A program made the translations under genes and the position numbers. 64,000 bases of DNA, from assembly GCA_011947345.1 (NCBI GenBank), contig JAAVTG010000039.1, positions 372,001 through 436,000 on the forward strand, given 5' to 3'. Origin of the DNA: Phytophthora quininea (taxonomy: Eukaryota > Oomycota > Peronosporomycetes > Peronosporales > Peronosporaceae). Of the stretch, positions 10,717 to 23,945 are shown piece by piece. Under the pieces are notes generated by a model. That model made no database searches and had not been told where the DNA came from. It worked only from the letters and a program-made list of their open reading frames with translations. Position 1 is the first letter of the stretch, and each line of letters opens with the position of its first letter.

Positions 10717-13700
10717 TCACGCCTGACCCTGGAGCATGACCGTCCAATTTCTCCAGTATTTGGCGCATGCATTTTTCACGACGCCCAATTTGGTGAACCA
10801 CTCGGTGCATTGAGCCTGAAGATCGTGATCAGGGTGGCCTAGTGTCTTCCGGAACATGTCTTCGCTTTCTCTTTCGTTGAGAATATCCAACGCATCCAAA
10901 CTTGTGCGATAGTCGGCCAACTTCTTTCGGTCCGCCTGCTCTTTCTCGCTCATTGAAAGCAGCACATTCAGTGCTGTCAGTGCAGTCGAAAGTTCTTCCT
11001 CCGCATGAGTGAGGAAATCTGTGACCGCAAGATCATGCAAGAAGGTCGCCTCTTTCGACGTAGGTTTGTCCAGGCTAATTGGATTCGGATCGACTCGAAA
11101 GGTGAGGAAATCTTTGGCGATCGAGGGGTGTCAGCTGGGTCAATGCGGAAGACGACTGCATCTTGAAGCGGTGAAGGGCGTTTGGGGCTTCGTGGCCCTG
11201 ACTTGTGATCTGGATCGCCTTCAGTGTCAGGTGGCTCTTCCTTTGTTGTCATCATAGTTGTAGTACTCGCTCTCTTCCCAGGTAACATTGATCGTGGTCG
11301 AGTAGTAGCACTGATTGTAGGACGTCTCTGTGCCATTTCACTAGCGAGTTGCAGCCGCTCTGCAACTGTCAGACTGCCGTGGAAATCGACTCGAGATTTT
11401 CGCTTTTGCTCCTGGCGCATCAACGTTTGATCCACCGGAGGATGCTTAGGTGCGCTGAGCTCGCTAGCACGGCGTCGCTGCTCTTTAACGATACTTGGAT
11501 CTGCTGGTGCGGGTTTCTTCTTTTTCTTCTTAATGGGATGCGGCTGAGGTGGACCGAAGCAAAATGTAGATATCTTCGCCTTCGGTGGGGACGGAATCGC
11601 TTTTCCACGAGATCGAAACCTATCGCCTGACTTCGCATTTCGTCTTTTGACGTTGCTGGTCGCGAGTCAGTGGTTTTCGAGGTCTGCTGGCGTCGTCGTC
11701 TTCGTCCCGAGTATCCCATGCATCATCGTCTTGTTCACTGTGGCTGGCGTTGTGAGTCGAGACTGCATCTTGTGAGATCTGGAGTAGCGAACACGCAGTT
11801 GACACCCACAGGGACTGAAATCTGGTAACAGCTCGCTGTCGAAGAGAGATTTGGCGGAACTACTTCCACTGTTTGCTTTCTTTTGACGTTAAGACAGGGA
11901 ATTGATCCCAGAGTCTGTAGCATCGGGAGTAGATTGCGAACATGCACAATATTCTTCCGCCTTTGACGTTCGTCCGTCACAACCACGGGGTTCCCGTCTA
12001 GGTTCAAATGGACCAGCATCTTGTTCAGCGAAAGCAATCGTAGAGCGTGAACTGTGGCGACAAAATTCCCAGCAAGTTGAAGAACTTCAAGCTGTACGAG
12101 ATGCTCGATGTTCTTTACTGCGCGGATCCCATTGTGACTTACATTTAGAGCTCGGAGCTTGAGTGTCTTCGCGGTCCCCGAAATGGCTTTCAGTTGGTTG
12201 TTGGCCAAGTTGAGTACCTCCAGTCGAGGAAATGGCACAAGCGCATTGTCCGCTACTTTGTCAGTCTGTTTTTCGATAGATCGAGTACGAGAGCAAAGGG
12301 AAAACGACACTACAAAAATAAAAGTTAGTTCGTGCAGGCAAGATATGTAAACAACTGAAACTACTTACATCGGCAAACAATGCTAGGTCCGATAGACCAT
12401 TTTCGGGGAGCAGAATCGCTAGCAAGTTTCGGAACGGGACTCCTGGAAATTCTTTGACTGGCAATCCAGCCCTGAACTCCGGATGAATCAGTTTAATCAC
12501 AGCACGCTCCTTGCCGTCTTTAATCACATCAATGACCACCGATTCAACGCGGTCGTCGACTTCTTCGTTTTCCTCGGGCTGATCATTTAGAGACTCCGAG
12601 TTATCCATATTACAGGTAGAGTTCGATGCTGTCCGTGTTCCGTCTTCCATTCCACGATAGACCAATGACGATAAATCTCCAGTGGTAGGAGTAGAAATCG
12701 AATTCGCAGGTTGAGGCCGCTTCTCATCGCGTTCGTTGCTAGGATAATAGTTGCCGCTCGGTGGTAAATCTCGTAGTGCCTCGCTTTCCAAATTCCGGCG
12801 GGATTGACCAGATAACACGCTTTTGTTGTCACTGAATTCGTTACTCGCACTTGCCGACGTGACCACAGATCTTGGTGTTGCACTAATGGCGTCTCCGCGG
12901 CTATAGACAGAGTGACCATCATCGTTGCCATTACCCGAATTGAACTCTTCTTCTGCTTCACGAGCACCACTTAGACCACTGCTACTTGTCAAGTCGTCGT
13001 CGTCAAGCGACAAGTGGTCGGTTTGCCAGCGTGGAGAGTCCAGTACAGGTAGAGCAGCTTCAGAAATTGAAGGAGCGTGAGATTTTCGTTCTGCTGAATA
13101 CGCATCCACACGGGTATGGGAGATCGATCCGCCAAATGCCGAAGAAACTACGCTGATGTTTTCGCTCACTTCGGACTGGTGAGGCGAGGACGCAGCTGAA
13201 GTAATCGCGTTAATAGTCGCTCCATCTCGTGCAGATGATACCGGTCGCTGACTTTCGTCGTCGAAACTTGTTCCTGTGTGTGATCTAGCCGACCGCGGGC
13301 TTGGATTTACTGAAGGCTGTGTTAGAGACCCCAAAGGGAGTGTTGGAATGACGATTGTTGGTTTTGTGGGGGCTGGTAGCTGTTCCGCTGACGAGGTTCT
13401 TGCTTTAGCTTCTGGGTTTCTTACGGGTTGTGCAGACACAGGTGCTGGCGGTGGTTTGGTGACAGTGTTAGCATTTCGAGTGGTGCCACAGAAGCTGGCT
13501 GAGCTAGCGCTGCTGACAGTGGAGACACCTCTGGAGAGCTGCTGCTTTGAAAATATGGACTGGCGTTCACCATGCTGTCGTTTGACGACGACGGGAGGCT
13601 GGGATGGCTGCTTCGAGCTTTTGGGGGTAAAGGACTTGGCGGGTCCGGAGAAGCCATACGACCAGGGCCAAGAATGGCATGTCGTTCCTGCACCAGAGAC

Positions 13701-14641
13701 TCCCACGGCGGACTAGCCGCTTTCCTCGACGGTGATGTGGCACACTTGGCAAGAAGCACGTTTTCGAGATTGATGACGTTTTGTGCGCTGTCTGTGGACA
13801 GAGTGTGCTGCTGCATGAACGCTCGGACCTCTTTCTTCGTCGGCGTGGATGCCGTCAGCAGCTTCAGAACGCCTTTGAATTCTTCCTCGTCGATACCTCC
13901 ATCACTGTTTCGATCAATACGATTGAGTGCTGCACGGATCTCGAGGCGCTTGTCTTCCCGTCGGAGAATATCGACGTACTGCGAGAACTCCTCTACAACT
14001 TCACTTGATACTTCATTGCCCTTCAGATTCACGTGCGTCACGTATCGTGTGAACTCTGCTTGATTCAAATGTATTGGCTGCTTTGTGCGAGGGTTTATCG
14101 ATGGCGGTGGAGTCTTGGCCGCAATAATCTGCTGCCGAAGAACTTCCAGTAAAGCTTTGGCGCCCTGTTCAATCATAGCACCATTAACTCCTCAAAGACA
14201 CTGCCAACACATTTCAACTGACGTACATCGTCCGTGATCCGATTATCTCGAAGGTCCAAGGAAGAGATCATCGGCATCTCTAGCAGCGCTTCTGCCAGTG
14301 CGATCATTTGGGGGTCAGTGATGTCTTCTTGCTTGTACTCGACCGAATGAATTTCCTTTTGGCCGGAGATGGCCTTATAAATGCTCTGCGATGACAAAAA
14401 GGTAAAGTAAGCAATCGATGCGTTCAACAAGAGAGTCAAATACCTTTTCGAAGCACGAAGGTGTCTCCACCTGTCTGAAGTCGGCGTATTTGGCGTAAGC
14501 ATCTCGAAATCTAATCGCAAAGGCAATATCAGCAGGATAGAACTAACAGTGCAATATGAAAACTCACTTCTTGAGGTCATGAAGTGACGGCGCGCGCAGA
14601 TCCTGGGCCTTCTTGCGCTTCTGGAAGATCCCTCCCAGCAT
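10717..14641 (-). CDS. leucine-rich-repeat / EF-hand protein
   Basis: The 5' part is clear: exons 14641-14568, 14510-14444, 14385-14227, then from 14164, with introns of 57, 58 and 62 bp. It starts MLGGIFQKRKKAQDLRAPSL. Exons 3 and 4 join into a ribonuclease-inhibitor-type repeat (SLDLRDNRITDDGAKALLEV). An EF-hand loop follows near 13900 (DRNSDGGIDEEEF), then a long Ser/Pro-rich linker with two overlapping open frames at 13421-13706. A second repeat block at about 12440-11950 (LEVLNLANNQLKAIS, LRALNVSHNGIRAV, LEVLQLAGNF, LVHLNLDGNPV) is spliced from an exon ending at ALFAD. A charged C-terminus follows, with frame slips near 11040-11110 and 10772-10776. Function unknown; it is head to head with CFAP57. 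Confidence 0.75.
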
Positions 14642-14709
14642 TTCTCCGCGATTTGGAAAGTTTTCTTGTTCAGTCCAAGAGGCGAAACGTCGCCTGAATT
14701 TACACAGCT
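14642..14709. promoter_or_regulatory. 68-bp divergent promoter (LRR gene / CFAP57)
   Basis: The two start codons at 14641 (minus) and 14710 (plus) are only 68 bp apart, so both transcripts must use this segment plus sequence overlapping the partner's 5' end. This fits coordinated expression. No specific element was identified. Confidence 0.5.
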
Positions 14710-17700
14710 ATGGAGATGAACAATGTTGATAATGGAGTCGCTGATTCTCCTGAGGAAGATGTCGCCATCCCGAAAGACACCGCCGTCACCCCAAACATCG
14801 ATGTGGACAAGGAAGCAAACTTACACCTGAAGACGATGTCAGTGCTGTTTTTATGGAGTATTGGTATGCCATCTGACCTCTGTTTTAGTTATGCGCTAGG
14901 TTTTCGCTCTTGCGGTCGCACTGTGATCGACTTTGTCAGTGAAAACATCGTCATTTACCCAGTGGCACCACTTAACTCTCTACAATTTGGAGACCAGAGC
15001 GATGGAGTTTTTCACCACGTGAAACACATTAAGTCGGTCCAGAGCTTCCAGCTTTCTCCCAGTCGCGAGCTCTTAGCCGTGGCAGAATCTTACCAGCAAC
15101 CTGCCAGCTACCAGACCAACGGGCCAATGACATCTTCATCGGCAGTCATTTCGTCTTCAAGTTCTCCGCCAAAACCAAGTGTGTCGTTGCATTCTCAGCT
15201 AAAAGAGCAGGAATCGCGTGCTCTTTCCATTTACAAGCTCAGCACGCGAAGTCGCCTGCGTAGTATGCCACTGCAAACCAACTCGAACGTTGTGTCGTGT
15301 AGTTTCTCCGCAGACAGCAAATTCCTTGCTGTCTTGGAGGATGCACCAGCCCACACGGTAACGTATTGGAAGGTTAGCAACGCCAAGTTGCTGGCTTCAT
15401 GCAAATGTCCAAGTCGCGGTTCTCGAATTCACATCAGTCCCACTAACGCCAACTTCATCTCAGTCTCCGGACCAACGACGCTCAAGTACTGGGTCTGGAC
15501 TAACAACGATTTTAAAATATCCAACTTCCTACCACAGTTGAAGGATCAAGAGCATTTCGTCGATCATACCTGGATGAAGGAGCACATGATTGCTATCTCG
15601 GAACGTGGACTTCTGCTGTGTTTCCGAATTACGCTGGATGGGTGCAATGTCGACCTCACACACTCGTCCAGGTGCCACCAGCCATCCCATGTCCGCATGG
15701 AATGCGTCACAGCTCATCCCAAAGGCTTCGTGCTTGGTGGCTCAGCAGGTTTCTTCAGTCTCTACGAATCATCCGTACGTAAAACCTGATAGATAATTGT
15801 GTTCGTAAGGCGACTAACCCACGAGTATTTTCTGCTCTCTCCAGGACGATGCGAAAGACCCTTTTCCATTTGTACGCTCAGTGTCGGTCGATGACGTAGC
15901 GTTCGACTGCATCACTATCTCTCCCAACTCAGAGACCATCGTGGCTTGTTCAAAAGTCGTGAGTTGGTCTCGTTTTCCATGAGTGGCATCGACACCGAGC
16001 AGGAGGACAGAATTGAGTATCGCGAACTCATTCACCATGTAAGTATATCGAGATCTTGTGTCAGTGCAGATGAACTCCGCCTTACGATCTCTTTAACAGG
16101 GTCATCAAGTCGGGCCTGTACTGCAAGTGGATATTTGTGTGCAGCGCCCGATTGTCGTTACATGCGGCACGGATAAAACTGTGCGGGTGTGGAATTTCGA
16201 GTTGCGCCATTATGAGCTGCTACATCAATGCCCCGAGGAACCGACAACAGTCGCGGTACATCCGTCTGGGTTCCAGGTCGTCGTTGCGTTTAAAGAGCGC
16301 GTGCGAATTTATCAATTGCTTCAAGAAAGTCTGCGGCAGGTCAAAGAGCTCGCGATCAAAGCTTGTCGGTTTATTCGGTATGCTCACGGCGGACATATAT
16401 TTGCTTGCGCGTCCGGTCTCACCGTCATCACCTTCCGAACGTACACGTTTGAAGCTGCTCACACGTTTTCGGGTCACATTGGCGCCGTCCGCTGTCTCAG
16501 CTGGAGTAGCGACGATGTTTATCTCTTTCGGCAGCTCATGACGGAGCCCTATATCGTTGGGACATCAGCACGGGTTCTCGAAGTGACGAGATGCAGCACG
16601 TTGCCAAGCAGTGTCAATACGCAGCATTCGTGGTTGACCGGAATGATCCCAGCGTTGTGGTGGCCTCTGGTAGTGACGGCAAGATCCGTGAAATCACATC
16701 CGGTGACGAGACAAAGAGCTACGAGCTTCCTCACGGCACGGTGATCACGTCCATGGCCTTGATGAAGGACTGCAAGCGGCTCTTTGTTGGTACGAAAGCT
16801 GGCAGTGTTCTTGTATACCCGTGGCCACTGAGCGACAAGAACGTCGCTGAGTATTTTGCTCACGCCGAGAGCATTTCGCAAATTCGCATTACTGAAGACA
16901 ATGAGCAACTCATCACCTGCGCGGAAGATGGCAGTGTCGGGCTTTACAAAATCCTGAATACTGGGCTCCAGCAGCGATTCCAGTCGTTAGAAGTGGAGAT
17001 CTCGAGTACTAGACCCAAATCTGCAGCACCAGACCGCAAACGACCAGGTGTAGCATACACGGATGCGGTGCTAGTGGCTCGAGATGATCTAGATGAACGA
17101 CGGGCTGAAGTTGTGGAATGGAAGCAACGACACGACCAAGTTAAAGCCGACGTGGAATTTGCACTCCACCGGAAGGAAAACGAGTGGATCAACCGACTGC
17201 ATGTGCTGAAAGAGGAGTCCGAGCATCTTGTCGTCCAAGAACGAGTACGTTACGAGGAGCTGGAAGCGCGACATCAGCTGTCCACACGCAAGCACACGGA
17301 AGAACTGACGCAACTTGAGGCGCACCACGTCAAAATGACCCAAGAACTTGAGAATCAGTACGAGCGCAAACTTGCCCAAGAAGTGGCTCGATACGACGCA
17401 TTATCTGAGACTTTAGAGCAGACTCGGCAACGATGTGAAGCCATGGTGGAGACCCAAGACAGCCAGAATCGAGGTACGCTTCATGCCGAACGTAAAGCGG
17501 CTTATACGAGAGCCAAGGAGCAGAACGAAATTATCAAGCGGCTGCATGAAGACCTCAAGTATAATCACGTTAAATTTGAAGAGGTACTGCACCAAGAAGA
17601 AGCCGACTACGAACTGGAGCTGCAGAAAATGCGCGTCGAGTTTGCTGACCAACTGGAGGTTGAACGTCAAAATACAGCAGTGAAGCAGGGCCAAGTGAGT

Positions 17701-19293
17701 GCTGCAAATACCAAGTTGGAGTCGCTACGAAAGAAGATGCAGGAGCTGAAGGCTTCCTCGCAAGCACGTGATGTGTTATTAGCGACAGAGCGCGCCAAGT
17801 TGTCCAGGCTTGAAGCGACTTTGGCAAATTACGAGCGTCACTTCGAGGTCTGTCGCATTTCAAGTCACGACAAGGAGAGGGCGCTCAACGGCCTCAAATC
17901 GGACAACCGCGTGCTGGAAAACTTTCGCTCTGTGCTTTCACATCGCATCGAAGATCTGGAGACGAAGCAAACCCCCATGCAAGAGCACTTGCACACACTG
18001 GAATCGAAGATCAGCGAGATGCAGAACGAACTGGCCGATGAGTTTCGCATCAAAGCAGAGAATAAGCAGGAAATGGACAACAAAGACGCGAAGATCCGCA
18101 CGTTACTACACGAGGTCAAGACGCTGCGTCAAAACTCTCTCAAGAAGGAGTATTCGGTGGGGAGATGACTCGGGAATTCACGCGGCTGGCTCAGCTCACC
18201 AACTACAAGGATCTGGAGAGCGCAGTCAAAGATGCCTACAAAGTCTACGTTATGGGAGAAGTATTGCACAAGAAGCCGCCTAGACCGATCCATACTGGAG
18301 GCAACAACACACCTGCAGTGAGCTCTAACGTGCCATCTTCGCCCGGTGGCGGAGGATTCCACTCCCCAGCGAAGAGCAACTCCCAGCTTAATAATAAGGC
18401 TGTCAACACACCTCAAAAACCGCCTACAACTTCTATCCCTTTCAGTATCGTCTCGGACGAAGCGCTGGGCTACGACTGCAAGCAAACGGTGGAGGAGTCG
18501 GTCAAACAAATGGAGTATATGAGTCGCACTATCCAAACTTTACGCACTGCGTTGGATCACGCCAAGTCTCAGACGGACCGAGTTCGTCGTGACTCGGTGA
18601 CCGAAGGTAGCATACTCATTGAGGAGTGCAACAGGCTGCGAAAAGAGAACAAGCTGCTGCAAAGGCAGATTCGAGATATGAAACGGGCATTGTACATCTC
18701 CAGCCGCAGTGGCGGAAGCGCTCTTGACTCGTCGAGGCCGCTTCAGCGATTAAATTCAAGTCCACAACTCAGTTCACGCCCAAGCTCGCCGTCAGAGGAC
18801 CCACCTGCTCTTGACCTGGCGCTGGACGTCACTGCCTCTGGTCCTCTCAGCCTTGCGCCGTTGCACTCTGGAAGAACCACCCTCCAAGCAGCAGCAAAGA
18901 CAACGCACCCCTGGCAGTCCGTCTCCGAGCCGCAACAACTGCAATAGCATGCCGTTCGCTCGCGCAGAACGAGGACGCCACAATGCTGCGCGGGCAGATG
19001 AGCTGGCTGTCGTAGTGGACAAGCAGAAGCGAGATATCCAACGCCTTCAGACGCAGGTACAGCTTTTGCTGGCAGGAGCAGCCGACGCGCCGCTGAGCCA
19101 CGCTGTCCTGATGCCGTTGTCTCCGCCATCAATGCCATCGGAGGCGGTAGTGGCGCAGCAAGGAGCGATGACGGTCTCACGGATCGGCACGCTGCGCCCA
19201 CTGGCGGCCTCTCCGTCGACGTCATCACTGCAGACGTCGTTTGTGCTGGCTGCGCCGGATTTCTCATCCCCAGGAGAAGGTCGACAGAGCTAA
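14710..19293 (+). CDS. CFAP57: cilia and flagella associated protein 57 (WDR65-like)
   Basis: N-terminal WD40 repeats followed by a long coiled coil, the CFAP57 layout (about 1,250 residues in animals and algae). Introns: 14838-14888 (51 bp), about 15780-15843, and about 16039-16100. Landmarks are ALGFRSCGRTVIDF with NIVIYPVA, TCGTDKTVRVWNF, VASGSDGKIREITSGD and LITCAEDGSVGLYKI, then heptad-rich sequence from about 17090 to 18160. Frame slips at 15952-15955, 16526-16528, near 18150 and near 18900 fall in homopolymers or at otherwise continuous homology. The CFAP57 protein forms part of the axonemal regulatory apparatus for inner dynein arms. A flagellar role fits zoospore motility. Confidence 0.88.
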
Positions 19294-20115
19294 CGCAGTA
19301 TGATGTGAGCGACATTAAAGATACTTTTCCGATGGTCGTAACAGTTTCGAAACTGGTTGTCGACGAATATAGCCGGAGCTTCAACATGCAGCCGTTACGA
19401 ATATGCAATGCACTGCAGGGTCAGGGTCTGCAACAGCAAACTAGACACCTCGCGCCAGCGTACAACGTACAGGATGGCCGTGAAGGCAACGAACGGAGCT
19501 GGATTCGTTTTCGGGCCGATCGCTGTCGATCACGGTGTGTAGCCATCTTCAAACAACGTTTGCGTAAGCACCTGTCCTTGATTGGCTACATCTGATCTGA
19601 GCGTAAGCATTGCTAGGTTTGCGCCCATGGTTGCACGTGACCAAGTTGCCTTTGCGTGAGGAAGACCAGCAGCAACGTCCTCAGCAGCTCATGACAATGC
19701 CAGAGCCATCGCTGCTAGCCAGCTCGTCAAGTTGGTCCACTCAAAAAGTATTCTTGCCAGCGACGCAATTAATCCTTTTCGATGGTCGCTTTTAGATCGT
19801 CCTCCTCTCCAAAAAAATAGCGGCTGAGAATTCCAAAAGCGAAGGCGCCGCAGACCGCAGTGCAGTCCGGTTTCCTGGCCGCTGCATTTGTCTGTCGCGA
19901 TCTCCACATGGAGCCCGCAGTTTGTTGACGGAGAGGTTCCTGGAAACCCTTGAGAAATGTAAGTCAAATCCCAGGAGCCAATCTCGTCGACGTCAACTCT
20001 CGCAGCAGTTAGACAACGACCACACCGGAAGTAAAACTAACCTCGTCCTCAAAATAACAATTCCCGCGAGCCCCGCACTCGACCAAATATACTACCACCG
20101 GCGCCACCGCGTTAC
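19294..20115. other. intergenic region and possible 5' exons of the RING gene
   Basis: No recognisable domain. A GTAAGT donor-like site at about 19959 and an open stretch just before 20116 ([20 protein letters not shown]) suggest that one or more 5' exons of the RING-H2 gene lie here, but I could not build a coherent start. Confidence 0.4.
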
Positions 20116-21150
20116 GTGCATCTCATCTCGGGCGTGTCGAGGCCCAGCAGCCTGACCAGCAACAGCCTTGCAACCGCAACTGCTCAGTCTTCAGTTATCT
20201 CCTCACCAGGCAGCAGCACGGTAAGTGTCGACTCCAAAGCATTCCCACCCGAGAAAGTGCGTCGTCGTCTACCCAGTCTTTCAATCCAAGACCAGCACTC
20301 GCGGGTACAGCCAAGCCAGCCAAGTCGCGGGCCGAACTCAGACCTCAATTTGCACAACCTACAACCGACAGCTATGGACCTCGCTATCCGTGTGAATGTG
20401 CGCTACGCCGCGCCGGCCGACTCGCAGATCAAGGACGTGCTGCAGCTGTTCAAGAGTTCGCGCTGGGTGCACTCCATCATCCGCTACATCATTCCGCAGC
20501 TCAACAGCGTATCGCCGGCAGCCTTGGACCTGATGAAGACGCTCCGGGCCAGCCCCGCGGACGTGCGACAGGAACAGGAAGACGAGATAGCGGTCTGCGT
20601 CGTGTGCATGGAGGCGCTCACGTCGCCCTGTGCTGAGCTGCCCAACTGCCGCCACCAGTTCCACGAGCGGTGCATCGAGCCGTGGCTCAAGATGCATAGC
20701 ACGTGCCCAACCTGTCGCCACCAGCTCCCCACTGACGCTCACACGAGCTACAGCGTCTACGCCATCAACACGACCATCGTTCTGCAGGAGTCGCAGTCGA
20801 GCATGCCGGCAGCCGAGTTGCTGGAGTTATCGACAAGCAACCAGGTGATCCGAGCCATCGTGAACGCCCGGGTGCGGAGGAACTCGGCGTCCTCTGCTCC
20901 AGACGCGGCGACGCGATCGTTCTCCAGCGACATGCCCATTTACCAGTTGGAACCGCCAGTGATGAACGCAAGTGTGCTGCAGCGAGGCACTGGATTGACT
21001 GCAACGCTGCCTTGCATTACGGAACCCGTGGTGCCCATGATGCACCGGAACGCCTCACGTCGTCGCTTTCGACAGCAAGAGCTCATTCGTGCCATCGAGA
21101 AACGACGCCGCCTGACTGGCGCTGCAGAGGAACAGAACATTGCAGCTTGA
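20116..21150 (+). CDS. RING-H2 finger protein, probable E3 ubiquitin ligase
   Basis: The frame is open from about 20041 to the TGA at 21150. It has a Ser/Pro-rich N-terminus, a helical block beginning [20 protein letters not shown] (an ATG at 20373 is the first good start; 20116 is GTG), then a C-terminal-central [44 protein letters not shown]. The spacing gives the C3H2C3 (RING-H2) ligand set with the Pro-Trp pair that contacts E2 enzymes. The C-terminal 130 residues have low complexity and end [21 protein letters not shown]2 proteins transfer ubiquitin from E2 to substrates; the substrate is unknown. No membrane segment is evident. The true start may lie upstream in another exon. Confidence 0.82.
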   Translation: MHLISGVSRPSSLTSNSLATATAQSSVISSPGSSTVSVDSKAFPPEKVRRRLPSLSIQDQHSRVQPSQPSRGPNSDLNLHNLQPTAMDLAIRVNVRYAAPADSQIKDVLQLFKSSRWVHSIIRYIIPQLNSVSPAALDLMKTLRASPADVRQEQEDEIAVCVVCMEALTSPCAELPNCRHQFHERCIEPWLKMHSTCPTCRHQLPTDAHTSYSVYAINTTIVLQESQSSMPAAELLELSTSNQVIRAIVNARVRRNSASSAPDAATRSFSSDMPIYQLEPPVMNASVLQRGTGLTATLPCITEPVVPMMHRNASRRRFRQQELIRAIEKRRRLTGAAEEQNIAA

Positions 21151-21355
21151 GAGCGCATTAGAATTAGGTACATATCGTATTCCGTTCTGCGTGAGAATCA
21201 GCGGCGAACTTATTTAGTCATTAACAACGGAGAAGACTCGACAGATTACCATTGCTTTTTCTCTCGTCTCCTCCTTCTTTTTGTGTTTCATGACCAAGCT
21301 AGCGTCTTGTACTTGCCGTGACAAGCCCTCCTTCACCGAGATAGCAAGTCTGGAG

Positions 21356-23832
21356 TTAGAAGCGACCGCATCGAGATAACTCGCGTGAGTTCAAACAGGT
21401 CAGCAGTCGACTCAACCGTGGCGTCAGGGGGTGCTCGACAACCCAACCAACAATTTGGTTGAATGTAGTTACGAGATCCTCGATGGCGGCGGGCAAATGA
21501 CACGGGTGCTGCTTTTTGTCTTGAAAGTGGCTCGCGATAAACAGCACCACACACACGACGTGCAACAACATCACGTAGCGATCGTCTCCACCCCGATTTT
21601 CCGCAGTGAGGTCTTTGTCAAGCATCAATCTCGAGCCACTCGCACACGCAACCGGCAGCAAAAACGTTAGCGCTCGAAACCACTCCAGAGCGTTGGGGAC
21701 ACCAGAAGATCCAGCATTTTCGTTTCCGCCGCGAATCAGGATGAGGTTGATCAGAATACCCAGGCACAACGTAAGTGTCGATATGTTGGCAAATTCGGCC
21801 TCGCCATCAGCAATGTCGGCACAAATGGTACAACAGAACTGCATTAGACGCCGCAGAACCTCCACATTCTCCGACATAATGGAGGCGCCGTCAGGAAGCG
21901 CGCTCACCTGGAGCAGTCCAGGGAGTAAAAAGTGGAGCTGGTCAATGCTGCTGTCGGTCTTGTGAATCACGGCGGCGTTCTGCATCATTTGAGAGACAGC
22001 ATCCACCTCGTCGTCCGAGTCGATTTCATCGTCAGAATCGAAACTGTAAGGCTGATTGCTGCCCTGTTGGGCCGCATCATCAGTCACCCACGCCAGTAAT
22101 GGCCTGTAGCACACCATGAAGGGGACGAGCTGAATGACCAGATCAACGCTTGTATCCGAGTCTTCCGCAATCCAGGCGCTGACGACGCGAATGCTTGCAC
22201 AAATCACCGCATCTAAGTGGTAAACAGACTCGGCGTGCGACTCGCGGAGCTCGCGGTAGCGATGGGTCTTCACGTAATCTCGGACCAGAGTCAGCAGCTC
22301 TAGCACCACGACGAACACCTGGTTGAAAGCACCCTTCATTTCCAACAAAACGTCGTACGGGAGCACAAGCTCACTCTCATAGTTAGACACGAGACCACTG
22401 ATAACCATCTCCACGATGCCATAGCAAATAGGCAGCATGACGAGCGTGCGCTTAATCTCCTTCTCACGACGCTCGCTTTCTTCCACCGCCTCGACTTTCT
22501 CTTCATCCACTTTAACAAGCGAAAGCTCGACTTCATCCAGCATGATCTTGATCTAGAAACACACATCGCGTACGTTATTAGATAGTACCCCACCTCAGTC
22601 TGCTTTTATCAACCCACCTCGATTGATACAAGCTTCAACAGAAACAGGATAAACTTCCCACCGGACACTTCATTAGGGGCGCTTGGCTGCGTAGCGTTGT
22701 GCCTGGCAGCATCCACATCGTCCCAGAGTGCTGCATGAGACGGAATACCAAGCGCAAACACTCATCCCGTTCCTGATGCGGCCATTTGCTGCGCAGAAAG
22801 CGTAAAACACCGGTACGAATGTCGGAGAGGCATTGTGAGCTCAATAGCTCTTCTGGCGCTTCGTGAATCTCGACTAGCCGCATGTAGCTGTTCAGAACAG
22901 CCAGAACTTTGATAGCCGTGTCGCCGCGAACGTGCGTGAAGTTGGAGCAGATGAACTCGAAGTCATAGGAGTGGATATGCGACCAAAGCTCAGGTAAAAC
23001 AGCAATGTTGCCCACGATGGCCCAGAGCTCCACCGCATGTGTGTCCTCCTCGGTCGACTTGTTCTCCTCAGTCAAGTTCAGGCTTGAATGGGATCGATTC
23101 CTCGTCTTAAGAGCAGCAAACAACCGTCCAAGGACACTCCCATGCATCAGCACCTAGGCAAGAGCATCAGGACGATCGCTCAGGCACCACTCATGAGCAG
23201 GCCTACGGACTGAGCTGCCTGCCGCACCTGCTGACCCTTTTCGGTCTGCTGCAGCCCCGCCAGAATGCGCACACAGTCCGATGACGCTTCAGGGGACGTC
23301 GATCGGGCAGCAAATTGCTCCAGCAGAAAGATCACGAGCTTGTCTTCCGCGAATTCCTTTGCCATGGCCGGGTCCGAGCAAAAGCTAGTGATTGCAGAAC
23401 ACAACACCAAGATGAGCATTGACATTGATACAAGCATGAAATTATTTGGTAAGTTAACCAACGTACCTCGCAATCAAGTTGAGCCCCAAGCTTTGGAAGG
23501 AAGAAAGCGTCTCGACTTCGTCGGGGCCTGCAACATCGGAACGCACTAATCCACAAGTCATGAGACCGCCCAACTGCAACCTCTACTCAGTACAGACGCA
23601 CCTTTGGTATGCAGAAGCCGCACGAAGAACTTGACGCCGACGGTGGCCAGCACTTGGCGTCGAACCTGCAGCAACAGCTCAGACGGCAGATCCCCCAGTT
23701 TTGTGGCCATCAGCAGGCCCGCGAACTTGTGCTCGTCCGTCTCCCCTCCAGCATGCGCATGCATTGCGCGATCTTCTCCTCCGTGGCGGAGTCGCCAGTG
23801 TTTAGCGGCGAGCTCTCCTTGCCGGAAGCCAT
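21356..23832 (-). CDS. NCDN: neurochondrin-like protein
   Basis: Helical-repeat protein matching neurochondrin along its length. Start MASGKESSPLNTGDSATEEK at 23832, then EHKFAGLLMATKLGDLPSEL after a lost base in the run at 23743-23746. Intron 1 follows the LLHTK block; exon 2 ends SFQSLGLNLIAR; exon 3 starts SFCSDPAMAKEFAEDKLVIF; the next intron of about 54 bp restores QAAQSVLMHGSVLGRLFAAL. Later blocks are EVSGGKFILFLLKLVSIE, ELSLVKVDEEKVEAVEESER, and the hallmark ASIRVVSAWIAEDSDTSVDL followed by LVPFMVCYRP. One more slip lies near 22680. In animals neurochondrin binds GPCRs, CaMKII and Rab5 and affects endosomal trafficking; its role in oomycetes is unknown. Confidence 0.82.
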
Positions 23833-23945
23833 TTGTGCAGCACTCCAGCGGGTGGTCCGAAGACTGTGATAATGCCAGAACAGATGGCACTATAATACCT
23901 CATTTCATAATGCAAAAATTGCATTCAAAAATAACCAAGCATCAT

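Noticed and set aside
20359..20742. Minus-strand open frame opposite the RING domain
   Set aside because: No homology; it exists because the plus-strand RING coding sequence is GC-rich.
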